The position numbers were made by a program, and so were the translations under genes. From Rhizoclosmatium globosum (taxonomy: Eukaryota > Chytridiomycota > Chytridiomycetes > Chytridiales > Chytriomycetaceae), in the NCBI GenBank assembly GCA_002104985.1, contig MCGO01000016.1, positions 496,001 to 560,000 on the forward strand: DNA of 64,000 nt. The letters run 5' to 3'. The notes beneath the pieces are model-generated. The model saw nothing but the letters and a program-made list of their open reading frames with translations, made no database searches and was not told where the DNA came from. Below are positions 1 through 10,335 of the stretch, piece by piece (position 1 is the stretch's first letter; each line of letters begins with the position of its first letter).

Positions 1-456
1 GCAAATCCAGGAACCAGTTGCCAACTTGCCCGAATTTCGATCCCCAATCCAACATTCCAGATCTGCAGATTATCAACCTCAAGGAAACCAATATAACTCT
101 GATTACCAACGCGGAACATCTGGGCCTGCCGCGCCAGTACAATCGCCATCGTCTAATACCAGAATCGCAAGTAGAATTGGCCCGAAAGTTGCTCCAAGGT
201 TGTCACCACCACCGTCTGTCGTTATTCAACAGCAATACCTACCACAAAAGCCTCTGAGTCAGGGATATCAGCCTTTTCTCAGGAAATGTTTTTGATGTCG
301 CAGTTTCCAAATAACCCTTATGGACAGATACCTGTTCAACAGCAAAATCAGTTCGTGCAGCCACAACATCAGATGCTTAATCATCAGGGAGGATACGTGT
401 ATCAACCACGTCCAAATAATCAAGGTTCCTACCCAAATCAAACTTGGAAGAAGTGA
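1..456 (+). CDS. C-terminal part of a Gln/Pro/Asn-rich protein (5' cut by window edge)
   Basis: Reading frame 2 is open from the window edge to about 290 and encodes a Ser/Pro/Gln-rich stretch. The same composition resumes in frame 1 from about 253, with many Gln, Asn, Pro and Tyr residues (for example NPYGQIPVQQQNQ), and ends at TGA 454-456. The two halves look like one disordered tail joined across a one-base indel or a missed intron. No domain is visible and the start lies outside the window. Such tails are common in RNA-binding and trafficking proteins, but composition alone does not allow a functional call. Confidence 0.45.
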
Positions 457-506
457 ATGTTTATGTTATGTTTTTACTTTTGCAGTGTCTTGTACTTTAC
501 AATAAA

Positions 507-1612
507 TCATGCTTCCTTCTTATCCCCCTTCTTTTGTTCGTTACAAGAGTCCACGAGCTCTTGTTCCCACTGTTCCAACCTCCTTCTTTCCGCTGCAGCC
601 AACATCTCTCTCGTTGCACCGCAGTTCCAGCCACAACGCCTTCCGAATTCACTGAAGAGTTCCCACTGTTCCACCAAGCACAAACGTCCCACCTTGATAA
701 CTCTGCCGTGTCTCCACCTTCCTCTCCAGTCGAAAAGACGCGACTCCCATCCTCCCTCCCCCCACCAACACTATTCGCAAGACTAAACAAATCATACTCC
801 CGATTCAAAACACTATTCAACTCATGAAACTCGTTATTATGTTCACTAATCTCCATATGCACGAGTTCATGCAACAGAACCTTGACGATAGTGCGGTAAT
901 GCCTGAACCCGTCCAGTCTATCTGTCCTCAGACGGATACTGATTTCCTGGCCCATGTTTTTGTTGAACCCGAGGATTGACTTTTCGGCGGGGTGGAGCTC
1001 TGTGAGGGTGTTTACGAACCATTGGTGTTTTCGCATTACTTCGATGATGCCGACGTCTTCGCGGAGGCGGAGGAGGAGGTTTTTGCGGAGGATGAGTCGG
1101 GGAATTCGGGGAGGGGTTGGACTGTTGCGAATGTGTATTGGCGGGGTGGGGTGTCGGAAGGGTTTGAAGGCTTTGGTTTGGGGGATGATTGTTCTCTCTG
1201 AGATTGATAAAGAGGGTTAGTATTAGGTGATGTGGGAGTATGGGGAGTAAGGTATTACCTTCTTTCTGATCGAGAATGTGTCTTTCCGCTTGACCTCGTC
1301 AATGTCTTTGGCACTTGTTCCAATCATCATAATCTTGAGTGAAGACAGTTGATCGGCAGTTTGGATGCCGGCAGAGTTCAGAAGAGTCGAAAGAGAGGCT
1401 TCGTTGGGTGCATTGTTGAATAGTTTGTGGAGCAGCTTTTGATTTGATGAAGGGATTCCAGTGGCTTCTTCAAGTGATTCCTTAATTGATTCGACTGTTG
1501 ATATATCTGTGTCAACTGGGATCGAGTGTGTGATGCCGCGATGGGAAATGGTCAAGACGCCTTGCATTTGAAAGAGAGTTTCTTGTTTCACTTGATTTGA
1601 AATGCCTTTCAT
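507..1612 (-). CDS. Ubiquitin-like domain + WLM (Wss1-like) metalloprotease
   Basis: Exon 1 (1612 to about 1246) encodes a ubiquitin-like fold starting MQGVLTISHRG. An intron follows with donor GTAATACC, a TACTAAC branch site and acceptor TCTCAG. The second exon encodes a WLM domain with the zinc site HELVHMEISEHNNEFH (HExxHxxxxxH). Ubl-WLM fusions are known in fission yeast; the WLM/Wss1 family cleaves DNA-protein crosslinks and SUMO/ubiquitin-linked substrates in the nucleus. Two starts are possible (1612, or 1567 right at the Ubl). A T run at 1080-1084 causes a frame switch before the WLM core. The C-terminus changes frame again near 690-720, and a charged tail (AAERRRLEQWEQEL) ending at 507 fits the family better than the longer ORF ending at 497. 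Confidence 0.85.
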
Positions 1613-1657
1613 TCGCCACTCTTCTACTATTCTCCTTCTTTTTCTTCTACTTACTAT

Positions 1658-3592
1658 TTATTTTTTTCCGCTACTATATTCTTCAGCATCAACCTTCCCA
1701 TGTCCCACAAACACTTGCACAACCTCTTCTGTCCTCACTTTTCCCAACCCCTCCCTAATTCCATCCACATCAACCTCAACCGGCGTAATCTCACCACTCT
1801 CCTCCACTTCCAACTCCCCACCCCCATCTCCACCTTCAAAAGCCAACATCGGAACCTCCGCACTTTCCCCCCTCGCAACCTCCATCAAAATCCGATCCCC
1901 AATAGCCCGCTCCGTAAACCCCTCCCGAAACGCGCCCCGAATCCACTGCGCAGTCCCCTTAAAACTCGCATGAACCCGCCCTTGCACCTCCCTATCAAAC
2001 CGGAACTCCTGATCAACACCCTTTCTCCAATTTCAATTTATACAGCGCGACACAGGTTTGTATGACGGTATGCCCATGGCCATTGTCAGACCTCCCGCGA
2101 TGGGGCTTCACGACAGCGGCGCCGACGCTCCCGACCCCGAATGGTTTTCGCGGCGCCGGCGACGAGGATGCCGAGAAGGGAAGGGGAGGCGGCGAGGATG
2201 CTTAAGTAGAATGTAGGGTCGTTGAGCCCAGACGCGGGGGAGACGCCAAAGACGCGCATATGGACAGATCATTGTGCATGAGTTGCAATTAGGAGCGGCA
2301 TGTCGGCGAAGGGTAATGGCGTTGCTCGATTCCAGCTGCAGCTAAGGTTGCGGCTGTTACAATTGGAATGGACATGGAGGTGAGGTGGGAGGATTGATCT
2401 GTGAGGAGTTTGGCAATTTGGAAGCGGCGTGTTGGAATGTTCTATTTGGCGGGTTAGGTTTAGATTAGAGGAAGGGACTATCTTACATTAAGAAGAGCGT
2501 TACTGAGCTGGAAAGCATAGTGAGAGAATCTTGAGTGACCTCGTCCTCCATTTTGAGGTACAAGTCTTTTGAAAAGATGCATTCTTGATTAATGCAGTAC
2601 CACGCGTTCAAATTCGAATTGTGGAGGGGCAGAGGTCTGAGAAGACCGCTTTTGCAGATCCACATCCCAGCATTTAAGTCCAGAAGTTGTGTTGGGCGAT
2701 TCCGTAATTCTACGATATCCCAACCACGAATAGCCGCATCCAACTCCAGTGAGTGAATCAAGTTATCGATTGTAGCATCTCCTTCAATTGAGTTTTCATT
2801 GTCTGACTTTTGTGGCGACAAGACTGAATGGATTTGTCGTCGAATAGTTTCGATTTCAGCAAGGTTTTTCGCGTCACATTTCGCAATAATACAAGGAACG
2901 GTACTTGTTTCTCGACAAGAGATTGAAGAACTTTAACGTCTTCATCTTCGATACGGTCCACGAAATACCAAAGCATATCCACGTGTGGAAGCGGCTTTGA
3001 TGGATTTGGAGTGATTGCCTCATTGACAAAGTGGACCAGATCCTCACCCTTGAAGTTAGAATTCTTTGATGGTGAACGCGTGAAACCCTGAGTATCAATG
3101 ACCTTTACGAAACCAGTTGGATCGACGAAGGCAGTTGCGGTGGCCGTGACAGGGACGCCCGCGCCCTTTTCTGCGACATCAACCGCAAAGACGGCATTTA
3201 TGAGCGAGCTCTTTCCGAGTCCGGCGGCGCCTGAGTAACGTTTGTGAGTCAGTCAGTTAAACCGGTGAGCCGAGAGATGCAAACGAAGACGCACGCACCG
3301 GCGACGACGACAGCCAGCGGCGCACCAACAATCTCGGCCAGTTTCGCATCTTCGGCTTCCTCGGCCGTCTTCTTCGCCGCGCGCTGGGCCTCGAACACGG
3401 CGACGGCCTCGGCGAGTTTGAGCACAAACCGGTCTTTGAACTGCCGCGAAAACACGGATCCGGAATTGGCATTGGCATTGGCGCCTTCGATGATGTGTTC
3501 GGTGGATTCGATGGTCGACAGCCACGGCGTCGTTGCACTCGAACTGGCTCGGGAAGCGGTGTCCCTGCCTTGGACGGAATCCACGAAAACAT
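1658..3592 (-). CDS. P-loop GTPase with hydrophobic C-terminal membrane domain
   Basis: After an N-terminal helical region (FSRQFKDRFVLKLAEAV), a 68-nt intron (3231-3298) is removed and the G1 motif appears as GAAGLGKSSLINAVF. G2-like TATAT, G3 DTQGF, a hydrophobic LWYFVD strand and a G4-like AKCDA follow, the last only after correcting a one-base slip near 2900. The C-terminal half has alternating hydrophobic and Gly/Ala segments (PIVTAATLAAAG, LPFADMPLLIATHAQM, SILAASPSLLGILVAGAAKT). These recall the DUF697-type membrane domain of bacterial and organellar GTPases. ATG 3592 is the nearest usable start but needs a frame switch. Several further indels split the C-terminus into pieces ending at 1658. 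The likely role is a membrane-attached GTPase, perhaps organellar; the substrate is unknown. A similar fold but different family (IRG, dynamin-like) remains possible. Confidence 0.65.
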
Positions 3593-3723
3593 TGGCGAGA
3601 ACTTTATTCCATGATTGTAATATTCATACCCTTCATTATATTATATTCTTTCTTCTCGAGTTAATTCCTTCAAGAAACTCCAGAGAAACTCTGCCACAAC
3701 CACTTTGACTTCGGCACCACAAG

Positions 3724-4626
3724 ATGTCGCCCACCTTCACAATCAAACGCATCACATCCGCCTTTGTAATTGCCAACGATAAAACACTCTTCAATTCAAA
3801 CAACCACGGCACAACTCAACCCGCGGACTACAACGAAGCATCAGACAAGACAATGACAAGAAACTGGATTGAAAAGTTCCACACAAGTTACTCTACTCTA
3901 CGAATCTCAAACCATCAACACTCGCTTGGATGAAAGAAGCTGCCGTCGTTGGATCTCACACAGGTCGCCCTTCTACATTTTCACAGAGGAAATTGCGGAC
4001 TTGGCATCAGAACTCTCAACTGATTTGATAAACCGTCGATGCAGTTTCGGATGAACAACAACAAAGTATTTTTCGCACTGACCATGTTTCCCTGAAATAC
4101 TCTGTACACGGTGTAGGCCCCTTCACAAAAGGTGACTGCAAAAGGGTAATTGAAGGACTGTCACATCCTCTCCCGGCCATACATGCATTCGCAAAGACGA
4201 CAAAGAATGCGTGTTGTATGTGTTTCCATGGATCCATGAATTCCAAGGCGACTTGGAGTTTTGTTTTGTGTACAGGAATCGTGTTACTGCAGTGTCCCAG
4301 CAACATTTATATAAGTGAATCAGACGCTGAAAGATAAGACGGATGATGAGTTACAGACGGAAGTGTTGGGTCCTTTGATGGAGTATTTCGAGGGAACTGT
4401 TCTGGATGCCATGAAAGAGTTTGGGAATTATACTGTGGATTTCGCGTTGGTACCTGTTCATCAGTCTGTTGACCAATCTGTTGATGGAGGAAAGATCAAG
4501 TATAGACCTTATTTTATTGAGATGAATGGGTTTGGTGCGGAATATGCTGCTGGATCTGCTCTATTCATTGGATTATCGATGAAAATGTGTTGCTTGGAGA
4601 TGGATCTGCTGTCGAATTACGGTTAA
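3724..4626 (+). CDS. D123-like / ATP-grasp domain protein
   Basis: The start is ATG 3724 (MSPTFTIKRITSAFVIA). Frame switches link a middle part (FYIFTEEIADLASELSTDL, then KYSVHGVGPFTKGDCKRVIE) to a strand pattern VLYVFPWIHEF / LEFCFVYRNRVTAVSQQH. The end is PYFIEMNGFGAEYAAGSALF. In D123 and related ATP-grasp proteins, a W-E-F-R-x-F-V strand followed by xISQ and a late I/L-E-x-N motif form the nucleotide-metal site; FIEMNGF fits that last position. D123 is an assembly factor for translation initiation factor eIF2. The match is by pattern only, and the gene could be another ATP-grasp ligase. It sits 131 bp from the divergent GTPase gene. Confidence 0.45.
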
Positions 4627-4647
4627 CAGTAGAATAAATCAATTTGG

Positions 4648-6083
4648 ATGTTATGGATTTTAAATGACTGCCGTCTCATCAACCCAACTCTCATACGACA
4701 CCCTCCAAACGTACGCCATCGAAGCACACACCATCCAAACAAAAGGCCAGCAAGCCACTCACATCACCTCTCTCAACAACACCCACCCTCCCACTCTGTC
4801 TCCCAACAACCCCCTTCACCTTCCACTACCCCACAATCACACCATCCACCTCCACCCCTCCAAACAACAACCACCACAACCACCCTCCAAACCCTCCCCC
4901 AAGAACTAATCCACCTAATCTTCCTCCACATCCACCCGCGAACCCTGCACCCCTACCGCCGCCTCTGCACCCACATAAACACATCCCTCCTCTCCCCGTC
5001 CTTCGCCCTCCTCTCCCTAAAACCATACTTCACAACAATCCACCTCCAAACAACGCGCTCCAAGAAACGCAGCGTCGAGAGAGAGGTTGTGCGCGAATAC
5101 GGGGACGAGGAGACGTGGGATGAGTTTGATCAGGTGTGGTTTTTTTGGACGGAGGGTTTCAGGATGTTTATGCGCGGTTTGTGTTGAGAGGGGTTAGGGA
5201 GATGGTGTTGACGAGGGATGCGGTGTGGAAGTTGTTTTTGAGGAGGAGGAAGGTTGGGAAGGGGACGGATGGTACGGCTTTTACGGATTCCAAGGGCGAT
5301 TGGGTTGTTGTGTTCTCTTACGAAGATTGAGTTTACTGGGAGTGCAGTGGATTTGGAGGATGCTGGGTGCAGTGGTCCGATTCTTGAAGGTCTATTCCGG
5401 TGGAGCTTGGACAATTGCGATACCTTGCTACTCTGGATTTGAGTTACAATAAGCTGTGTGGAGAGATTCCATCTGAGTTGGGCGGATTGGAAAATCTCAC
5501 AGCCTTGAACTTGGGTTTCAATCAACTCACAGGGAGTATTCCTCTCGAACTAGCACAGCTTGTATCTCTTGTATCTCTTGATCTGTCTCACAACAAACTA
5601 AATGGTTCGTGTTGAATTTATTTCGTTGAGAATACTGCCATTTACAATCTGACACTTGAATAGGCTCATTCCTGACCTAAGTTCATGCATAAACCTCGAA
5701 CACGTACAGCTCACAGCAACAAACTTACTGGAAACAATTTGACTCCTTGATCTCATCGTTAACGCGTCTAAAAACTCGACATCGGTTCCAACAAGTTCAG
5801 CGGCGAATTGCCCAGCAATACGTGGCCAAAGTCCCTGACCCGCATTGATGTGAGCGACAACGATTTCACGGGTACTTTATCAACCGCACTGTACGATTTA
5901 TCTGATTTGAAGACGTTGTATGTTGGTGGAAACGCATTAACAGGGGACATTCCACCTGATGTTGTCCACATGATAGCAGGGGGAATGTACGCTCGGATTT
6001 ACTGGTATCGAATGGGTTTAAGGAGGAGGAGTACGATGTGGGAGAGTTTTTTCGATCATTACACTTGGAATAAATATGAGTGA
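4648..6083 (+). CDS. F-box-like + plant-type leucine-rich repeat protein
   Basis: A Pro/Thr-rich leader precedes an F-box-like helix bundle (LPQELIHLIFLHIHP). After an insertion in a 7-T run (5140-5146) the frame changes and LRRs follow: LATLDLSYNKLCGEIPSELG, LTALNLGFNQLTGSIPLELA, LVSLDLSHNKLNG. A 5604-5664 interval with GT...AG ends looks like an intron, and further repeats follow (LTRIDVSDNDFTGTL, LKTLYVGGNALTGDIPPDV). The LxGxIP signature is the plant-specific LRR type. The order F-box, about 100 residues, LRR matches two paralogues at 16.5-19.6 kb. F-box proteins usually present substrates to SCF ubiquitin ligases, the LRR being the recognition surface. ATG 4648 is the first in frame with the F-box; ATG 4664 opens a short competing frame. 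Confidence 0.7.
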
Positions 6084-6209
6084 CTTATACCAACACTAAT
6101 TTTTATAAATAACAAAATGATCTCAATATAGCGAAAACACAAGAAACGATCAAAGATATCCACGACGTAACAAAATCCCTGCCTGCATGGTCAATGAAAA
6201 CTAGGTGCA

Positions 6210-7746
6210 TCAAAAGTCTTCATCCAACGAAAACTCTTGACGCACATTCATCTTCTCCTTCCTCTCCTCCGTCTTTACATTATCCCTCACCGAAACAACA
6301 TGCTCCACAACTCCACTATCCTTCTGCACAAGCCCCCACAACACCTGATCCATCCACTCCAAAGAATCTTTTTTGTTGGTACCCTCAAACAACGTACTCC
6401 TAACCCCAAAAGCCTTCAACACATCACGCCCAAGCCGCTCCACCCGCCCAACAACCTGCTCATACCCCACAAACACATCTTTAGCAACATAAACCCCTTT
6501 CTTACCACCACCCGCCCCACCCATCTCCATCATCTCCTCACACACACTACCTTCAATCAAAACCGCCTCCCGTACCATGGAAACCGCCTCCGACACATGC
6601 ACAGCATTCACACAGTGCTCGGAAGCAAGAAGCCTGTAAAACTGAGCATGCCTGTGTAAATCCCCCTGCACCTTCACAATCGCCTTGGCAAGACCCTGAA
6701 ACGGCGCCGTTTCGCAGGCGGCTTTGGGAGACAGAGCCAGCAGGAGCGTCTGTGCCGCGCTGTTCCAAAGCGTCAAATAAACAGCCACGGCAAACAGACG
6801 CGTGGAGTACGAGTACGGGGAATCTGTAATGTATTTCTGGATCCATGCTGTGCGTTTGTGGTTGTGGGGAGGGACTCGAGGGTTGAAAAGAGGATGTCGG
6901 AGGTTATTTGTTGGGTTGGGGAAGGAGTTGAGAGAGGAGGAGGTCAATGAGGACGTTTAGGGTTTCGGCGTGGATGTTTTTTTGCATCATTTGGAAACCA
7001 AAGAAGCAGCGGGCTTCGGGGACTGGTTGTTGGAGGGGTTAGTTTTTGGTTGTCCGAAAAATGAAGTGCAAACGATGTGTCTCACACGGACACCTTCTAG
7101 CCAATGAATGGAAAGACAACGTACCTGGATCTCATCTGACAGCTTTGAAATGATTGGTTCGTCACCTGCAAGGAGGTCGTTGACGGACATTGTTGCAATT
7201 GCATGAAGAATGACCGCGCGTTCTTGTTTCCGATCTTTGCCCAATCTATATGGAAAGTGATGATTTAGATACCATGGATTATAGGATTGATGCAATAGCG
7301 AGAGGACGAGACATACCATCAGAGTCATCTCCGAATTCAATCTCTTCTGCAGACCAGAACTTTGCCTCTGCATTCTTGTAAGCCGCCCAGATCTAATAAA
7401 AGCAGTTAGATTAGTATTCATCAGAGTAGTAGCAGTACTGGGCCAGTAGCACCCGCACCCTAGAGCAGCCAATCCAACCAAGTTCACACACCTTTTGATA
7501 CTGAATTGGAAACAAGACAAATCTGTGCTTGTTCTCGACCAAAAGCGGTTCTTGAATCAGTTTTGGAACGAGCGGCGCATCAAAGGCGGCATCGTCGTCG
7601 TCGCTGTCGTCGTTTGCGCCAAAGAACAAGGCGCGGCTCTTTGTCGCTGAGGCAAAGTCGAGGCGCGAGAGATCCGAGGCGATCTGCTTCGACGGCGTGG
7701 ACGTGGTCGTGGTCGTGGTGGTGGTTGCTGGCTTCGACGAGAGCAT
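6210..7746 (-). CDS. Ribonucleotide reductase small-subunit paralogue lacking the radical/iron site
   Basis: The protein follows class Ia R2 subunits: [20 protein letters not shown], then after a 99-nt intron (7393-7491) [19 protein letters not shown], and after further introns [20 protein letters not shown]. The C-terminus keeps the R1-binding tail FSLDEDF. Key catalytic residues are changed. The usual E-N-I-H iron motif reads KNIH, the radical tyrosine four residues after the histidine is Leu (HAETL), the later E of the IEG motif is Leu, and R-D-E-G-L-H reads VQGDLH. It is therefore probably an assembly or regulatory partner rather than a radical-bearing R2, as yeast Rnr4 is. ATG 7746 is preferred over an upstream TTG. 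A Thr-rich leader and an acidic run precede the core. Some frame slips occur. Confidence 0.8.
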
Positions 7747-7782
7747 TTGTTTCAACGATCTTTTCTTTGTCCGAACTTTTTA

Positions 7783-7858
7783 AAGTGAAAGAGTGAAGCT
7801 CGTGAGCAAAAGGCCAGAAAGGAAAAGTGGCATTTCTTCACCCAAAACGCTGCGAAGC
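7783..7858 (+). repeat. 76-bp direct repeat, copy 1
   Basis: Starting AAGTGAAAGAGTGAAGCTCG and ending CGCTGCGAAGC, this 76-bp stretch recurs by eye without mismatch at 9950-10025. It lies between the divergent starts of the R2-like gene (ATG 7746) and the Gag-like gene (ATG 7887), so it may also act as part of their promoters. With copy 2 it brackets the Gag-like gene. Confidence 0.8.
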
Positions 7859-7886
7859 TCCTCGCATCTTTCCTCGTTCACTACAC

Positions 7887-9671
7887 ATGGCCTACGTCCC
7901 CGCCCTCGCAAACGACAACACCAACATCAAGATCAACGACGTACCTCTCAATGCTCTTGGTCAACATGTAACTGACATGGTCGTTGGTCGTTTGCAATTG
8001 GTTCCAGCCGGCGGACTGCTTGCAGACAAACAGAATGCGATCCGAAGCTACATTGAGGGCAATGTTGCAACCCACGCTATTCAAGGTAACCACTATGGAT
8101 TTGTGTGTATTGCCGGGATCCCATTCATGCCTGCCCACGCCTTCTTGGCTCTCGTTGCACAAGCCCAAGCGCCACCCGGGAACCACCCTCCCGTAGGACC
8201 ATTTCCAGCAGCGGCAGCGATTCCCCAAGCTCCAGCAGCCCCACTCGCACCTGTCGTTCCTCCCGTAATGCCTGCTGTTACCACTACCAACCCCAATTTC
8301 GACATCGGGCTCGATTTAGCAGGCCCTACTAAATCTCCTTCGGTAATTGACCCCTGATATCTTGTGTAAACTTTCTTTCACAGTTGAGCTACACGAATGA
8401 ACCGAAGGCTGCGGCCGCTGAACTCGGGTCAAGGAATTGGGGCCTGAGGCTAAACGAACAGTTTGATTCGTGGATCCTGTAGGTTAGCAGTGGCGGGTAT
8501 CACGAGTTTGCATCAATGGATGGATCGGAAGTGAGTCACTTCCTTGCACCCATGCCGGAGACAGACTGCCAATGCTGCACCCAACCTTGATGAGCAACTG
8601 GGTTTTGCTCCAAGTCTACAGACTCCAATGCCGTCCAGCGGCGCCCAGTTGTCACATTGGACTCATGACTAGACCCTTCTCTTGTGTTCTACCCCAGTCC
8701 AGTATTCTGTCTTTTATTTCCACAAAAAGTGTTGCCAGCTAATGCTGATGTTGGGGTTGACTATTTCCCCCTCAATTTACTATTCTGCACCCATTTGTTA
8801 CCAGCTGTTGCTGTTGTGGCCCCAACTCTGTCCAGCAGAGCCCAGATGCCCCAAGTTTTCCCAATATTTTGGATGTTTGCACAACTGAATAAATCGATGA
8901 TTTTCCGATTGATTCCTTACTGGGTTGAGCGTAGAGATTACCTACTACTCCCCTCATACTCCACTTAAAAGCATTTTCTAAATTTCCTATGAAAATAGTT
9001 GAACCACTACTTTAATGCCGCTCTCCTGGTGGCATCTCATGCGGAATACAAGTGCAATGGGGAGGACCACGTCAGAGACAACGTCTTTGATTCTCCAGAG
9101 TCTGTCAAGGATGCAGTTGCTGATGCTGTCAAAAAGGCAGGTCTGGTGGAGGCTGTGGATCTGGCTGCTCATGTTGCTCCAGACGGTTCTCAGCTTGTGA
9201 CCATGGACAAAATGTCACTCTGGAAGCAGGGCATGAATGCCTTCGATGCTGCCATCAGAAAGCCTCAAAGTGCCAAATGGAGTGGACTTCAAATGGCCCA
9301 GTATTTCATGCAATTGTTCCAACCCAAGTCTCGCAACCCTCTCCTTGAGGAAATGTGCAAAGTCGGTTCTATCCTCAACTCTCAGTTCCTTGTCGCACAA
9401 CGCCTTCGTGATGCCACTTCCCCTGAGCCTTTGGGGAACAATTATCGTACCAGTGCTCGAGGATTTCTGAGACCGCGTCATTCCAACAGTCACTCCCGTG
9501 GTTCTGGCTACCGGCGTCAGACCGATCGTGATGATCGCGATGATTATCGTCGTCATGAGGACGATTATGATTCACCGTCGTCGTGACGAGCGTGAAGACA
9601 GCTACCGCCGCAACGACCGTGAAGAGTTTGGAAACAGACGAGCTGGTCGCGCGGGTAACGGTCGCAGATAA
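7887..9671 (+). CDS. Gag/nucleocapsid-like protein of unknown origin
   Basis: ATG 7887 opens MAYVPALANDNTNIKIND. The N-terminal globular part is followed by a Pro/Ala-rich linker (about 8170-8280). A 41-nt intron (8341-8381, GTAATT...TTTCACAG) is supported because the frame stays open through LSYTNEPKAAAAELGSRNWG. The frame then slips near 8460 and 8570, and the stretch 8660-8998 is hard to read. From 8999 an alpha-helical domain follows (SLWKQGMNAFDAAIRK, LQMAQYFMQLFQPKSRNP), then an Arg-rich tail (RRRDERREDSYRR, RRAGRAGNGRR) ending at TAA 9669-9671. Helical core, Pro-rich linker and basic tail is a Gag or nucleoprotein layout. No protease, RT or integrase is present nearby. I do not recognise the family; a host RNA-binding protein is equally possible. 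Confidence 0.5.
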
Positions 9672-9881
9672 TCTCACATGCCTATTCTTTGTTTCTTACT
9701 GATTCCAGTTGTCACCATGGGCAAGCTGATGTTATGATTTACCAGTTGCCACCAGGGCAATCTGAAGTTACTAAATAAAGTCTGCGTTTAAACGTTATTA
9801 CAGCCCCCTCTGCTCTCCTTTCCCTTTCTCCTCAGTAATGGTAAGCACACAGCCAGTTCGAATTAAGTATTGGAGGAGCAG

Positions 9882-9948
9882 GCCTTCCAGGCTCCCTTTT
9901 CTTGCGGGGTGTTGACGCCCATTACTGAATATTTGACTTTTGGGTCTT
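9882..9948 (+). repeat. 67-bp direct repeat, copy 1
   Basis: It begins GCCTTCCAGGCTCCCTTTTC and ends GACTTTTGGGTCTT. The same sequence recurs at 10268-10335 with one extra C (GCGGGCGTG for GCGGGGTG). It directly abuts the second 76-bp repeat, so the two repeats together form a roughly 145-bp composite downstream of the Gag-like gene. Confidence 0.8.
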
Positions 9949-9949
9949 T

Positions 9950-10025
9950 AAGTGAAAGAGTGAAGCTCGTGAGCAAAAGGCCAGAAAGGAAAAGTGGCAT
10001 TTCTTCACCCAAAACGCTGCGAAGC
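9950..10025 (+). repeat. 76-bp direct repeat, copy 2
   Basis: This is identical to 7783-7858. It lies 278 bp after the stop of the Gag-like gene. The 2.1-kb interval between the copies holds that gene only, which resembles a small element bounded by direct repeats. No target-site duplication was recognised. Confidence 0.8.
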
Positions 10026-10086
10026 GTTGAGAATTTCCGAGTGCCGCCTCTTCCCCATCCTTCCACCCTTGTAAAACCCATCCATC

Positions 10087-10232
10087 CCATTGGGAGTCTT
10101 GCCGCAACCCGACATCTCTTAAGGAATATTGAGGTATATCTTCTTTTATTTAATGAACTAATAAGAGGGTTGCGGCAACCCTCATTTTATGCCATTCATG
10201 TTCACATTGGGTTCGACTCCCAATGGAATGGC
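10087..10232. repeat. Inverted-repeat cluster with tRNA acceptor/T-arm-like minihelix
   Basis: 10191-10232 can fold as a 7-bp stem GCCATTC/GAATGGC stacked on a 7-bp stem CATTGGG/CCCAATG with loop TTCGACT, leaving a 7-nt bulge on the 5' side. The loop matches the tRNA T-loop pattern TTCRA, and the fold mimics an acceptor-T-arm minihelix without D or anticodon arms. Upstream, 10087-10110 (CCATTGGGAGTC + TTGCCGCAACCC) is the reverse complement of two blocks, 10215-10226 and 10167-10178, so alternative folds compete. It is not a complete tRNA gene. It may be a remnant of a tRNA-derived short element or a structured RNA end. Confidence 0.5.
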
Positions 10233-10267
10233 GTGGGTTTTTGATACACGTTCCGTGAGAGGAGCGA

Positions 10268-10335
10268 GCCTTCCAGGCTCCCTTTTCTTGCGGGCGTGTT
10301 GACGCCCATTACTGAATATTTGACTTTTGGGTCTT
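10268..10335 (+). repeat. 67-bp direct repeat, copy 2
   Basis: This is a second copy of the 9882-9948 sequence with a single inserted C. It is not followed by the 76-bp repeat; the sequence after it (GATGCACAAGAATGCTCG) is unrelated. From 9672 to 10527 no gene is visible, only this repeat set and the hairpin cluster. Confidence 0.75.

Noticed and set aside
444..827. Plus-strand ORFs of 109-127 codons over 444-827
   Set aside because: Antisense shadows of the C-terminal part of the Ubl-WLM gene, with low-complexity composition and no motif.
3253..3592. Arg/Pro-rich alternative frames over the GTPase N-terminus
   Set aside because: These are frame shadows in a GC-rich stretch; only the frame leading through the intron into the P-loop gives a conserved product.
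4826..5026. Minus-strand Gly-rich ORF
   Set aside because: Antisense of the Pro/Thr-rich leader of the F-box/LRR gene; the composition follows from the GGT/ACC-rich codons.
10191..10232. A complete tRNA gene
   Set aside because: Only an acceptor/T-arm-like hairpin is present; no D or anticodon arm fits between the stems.
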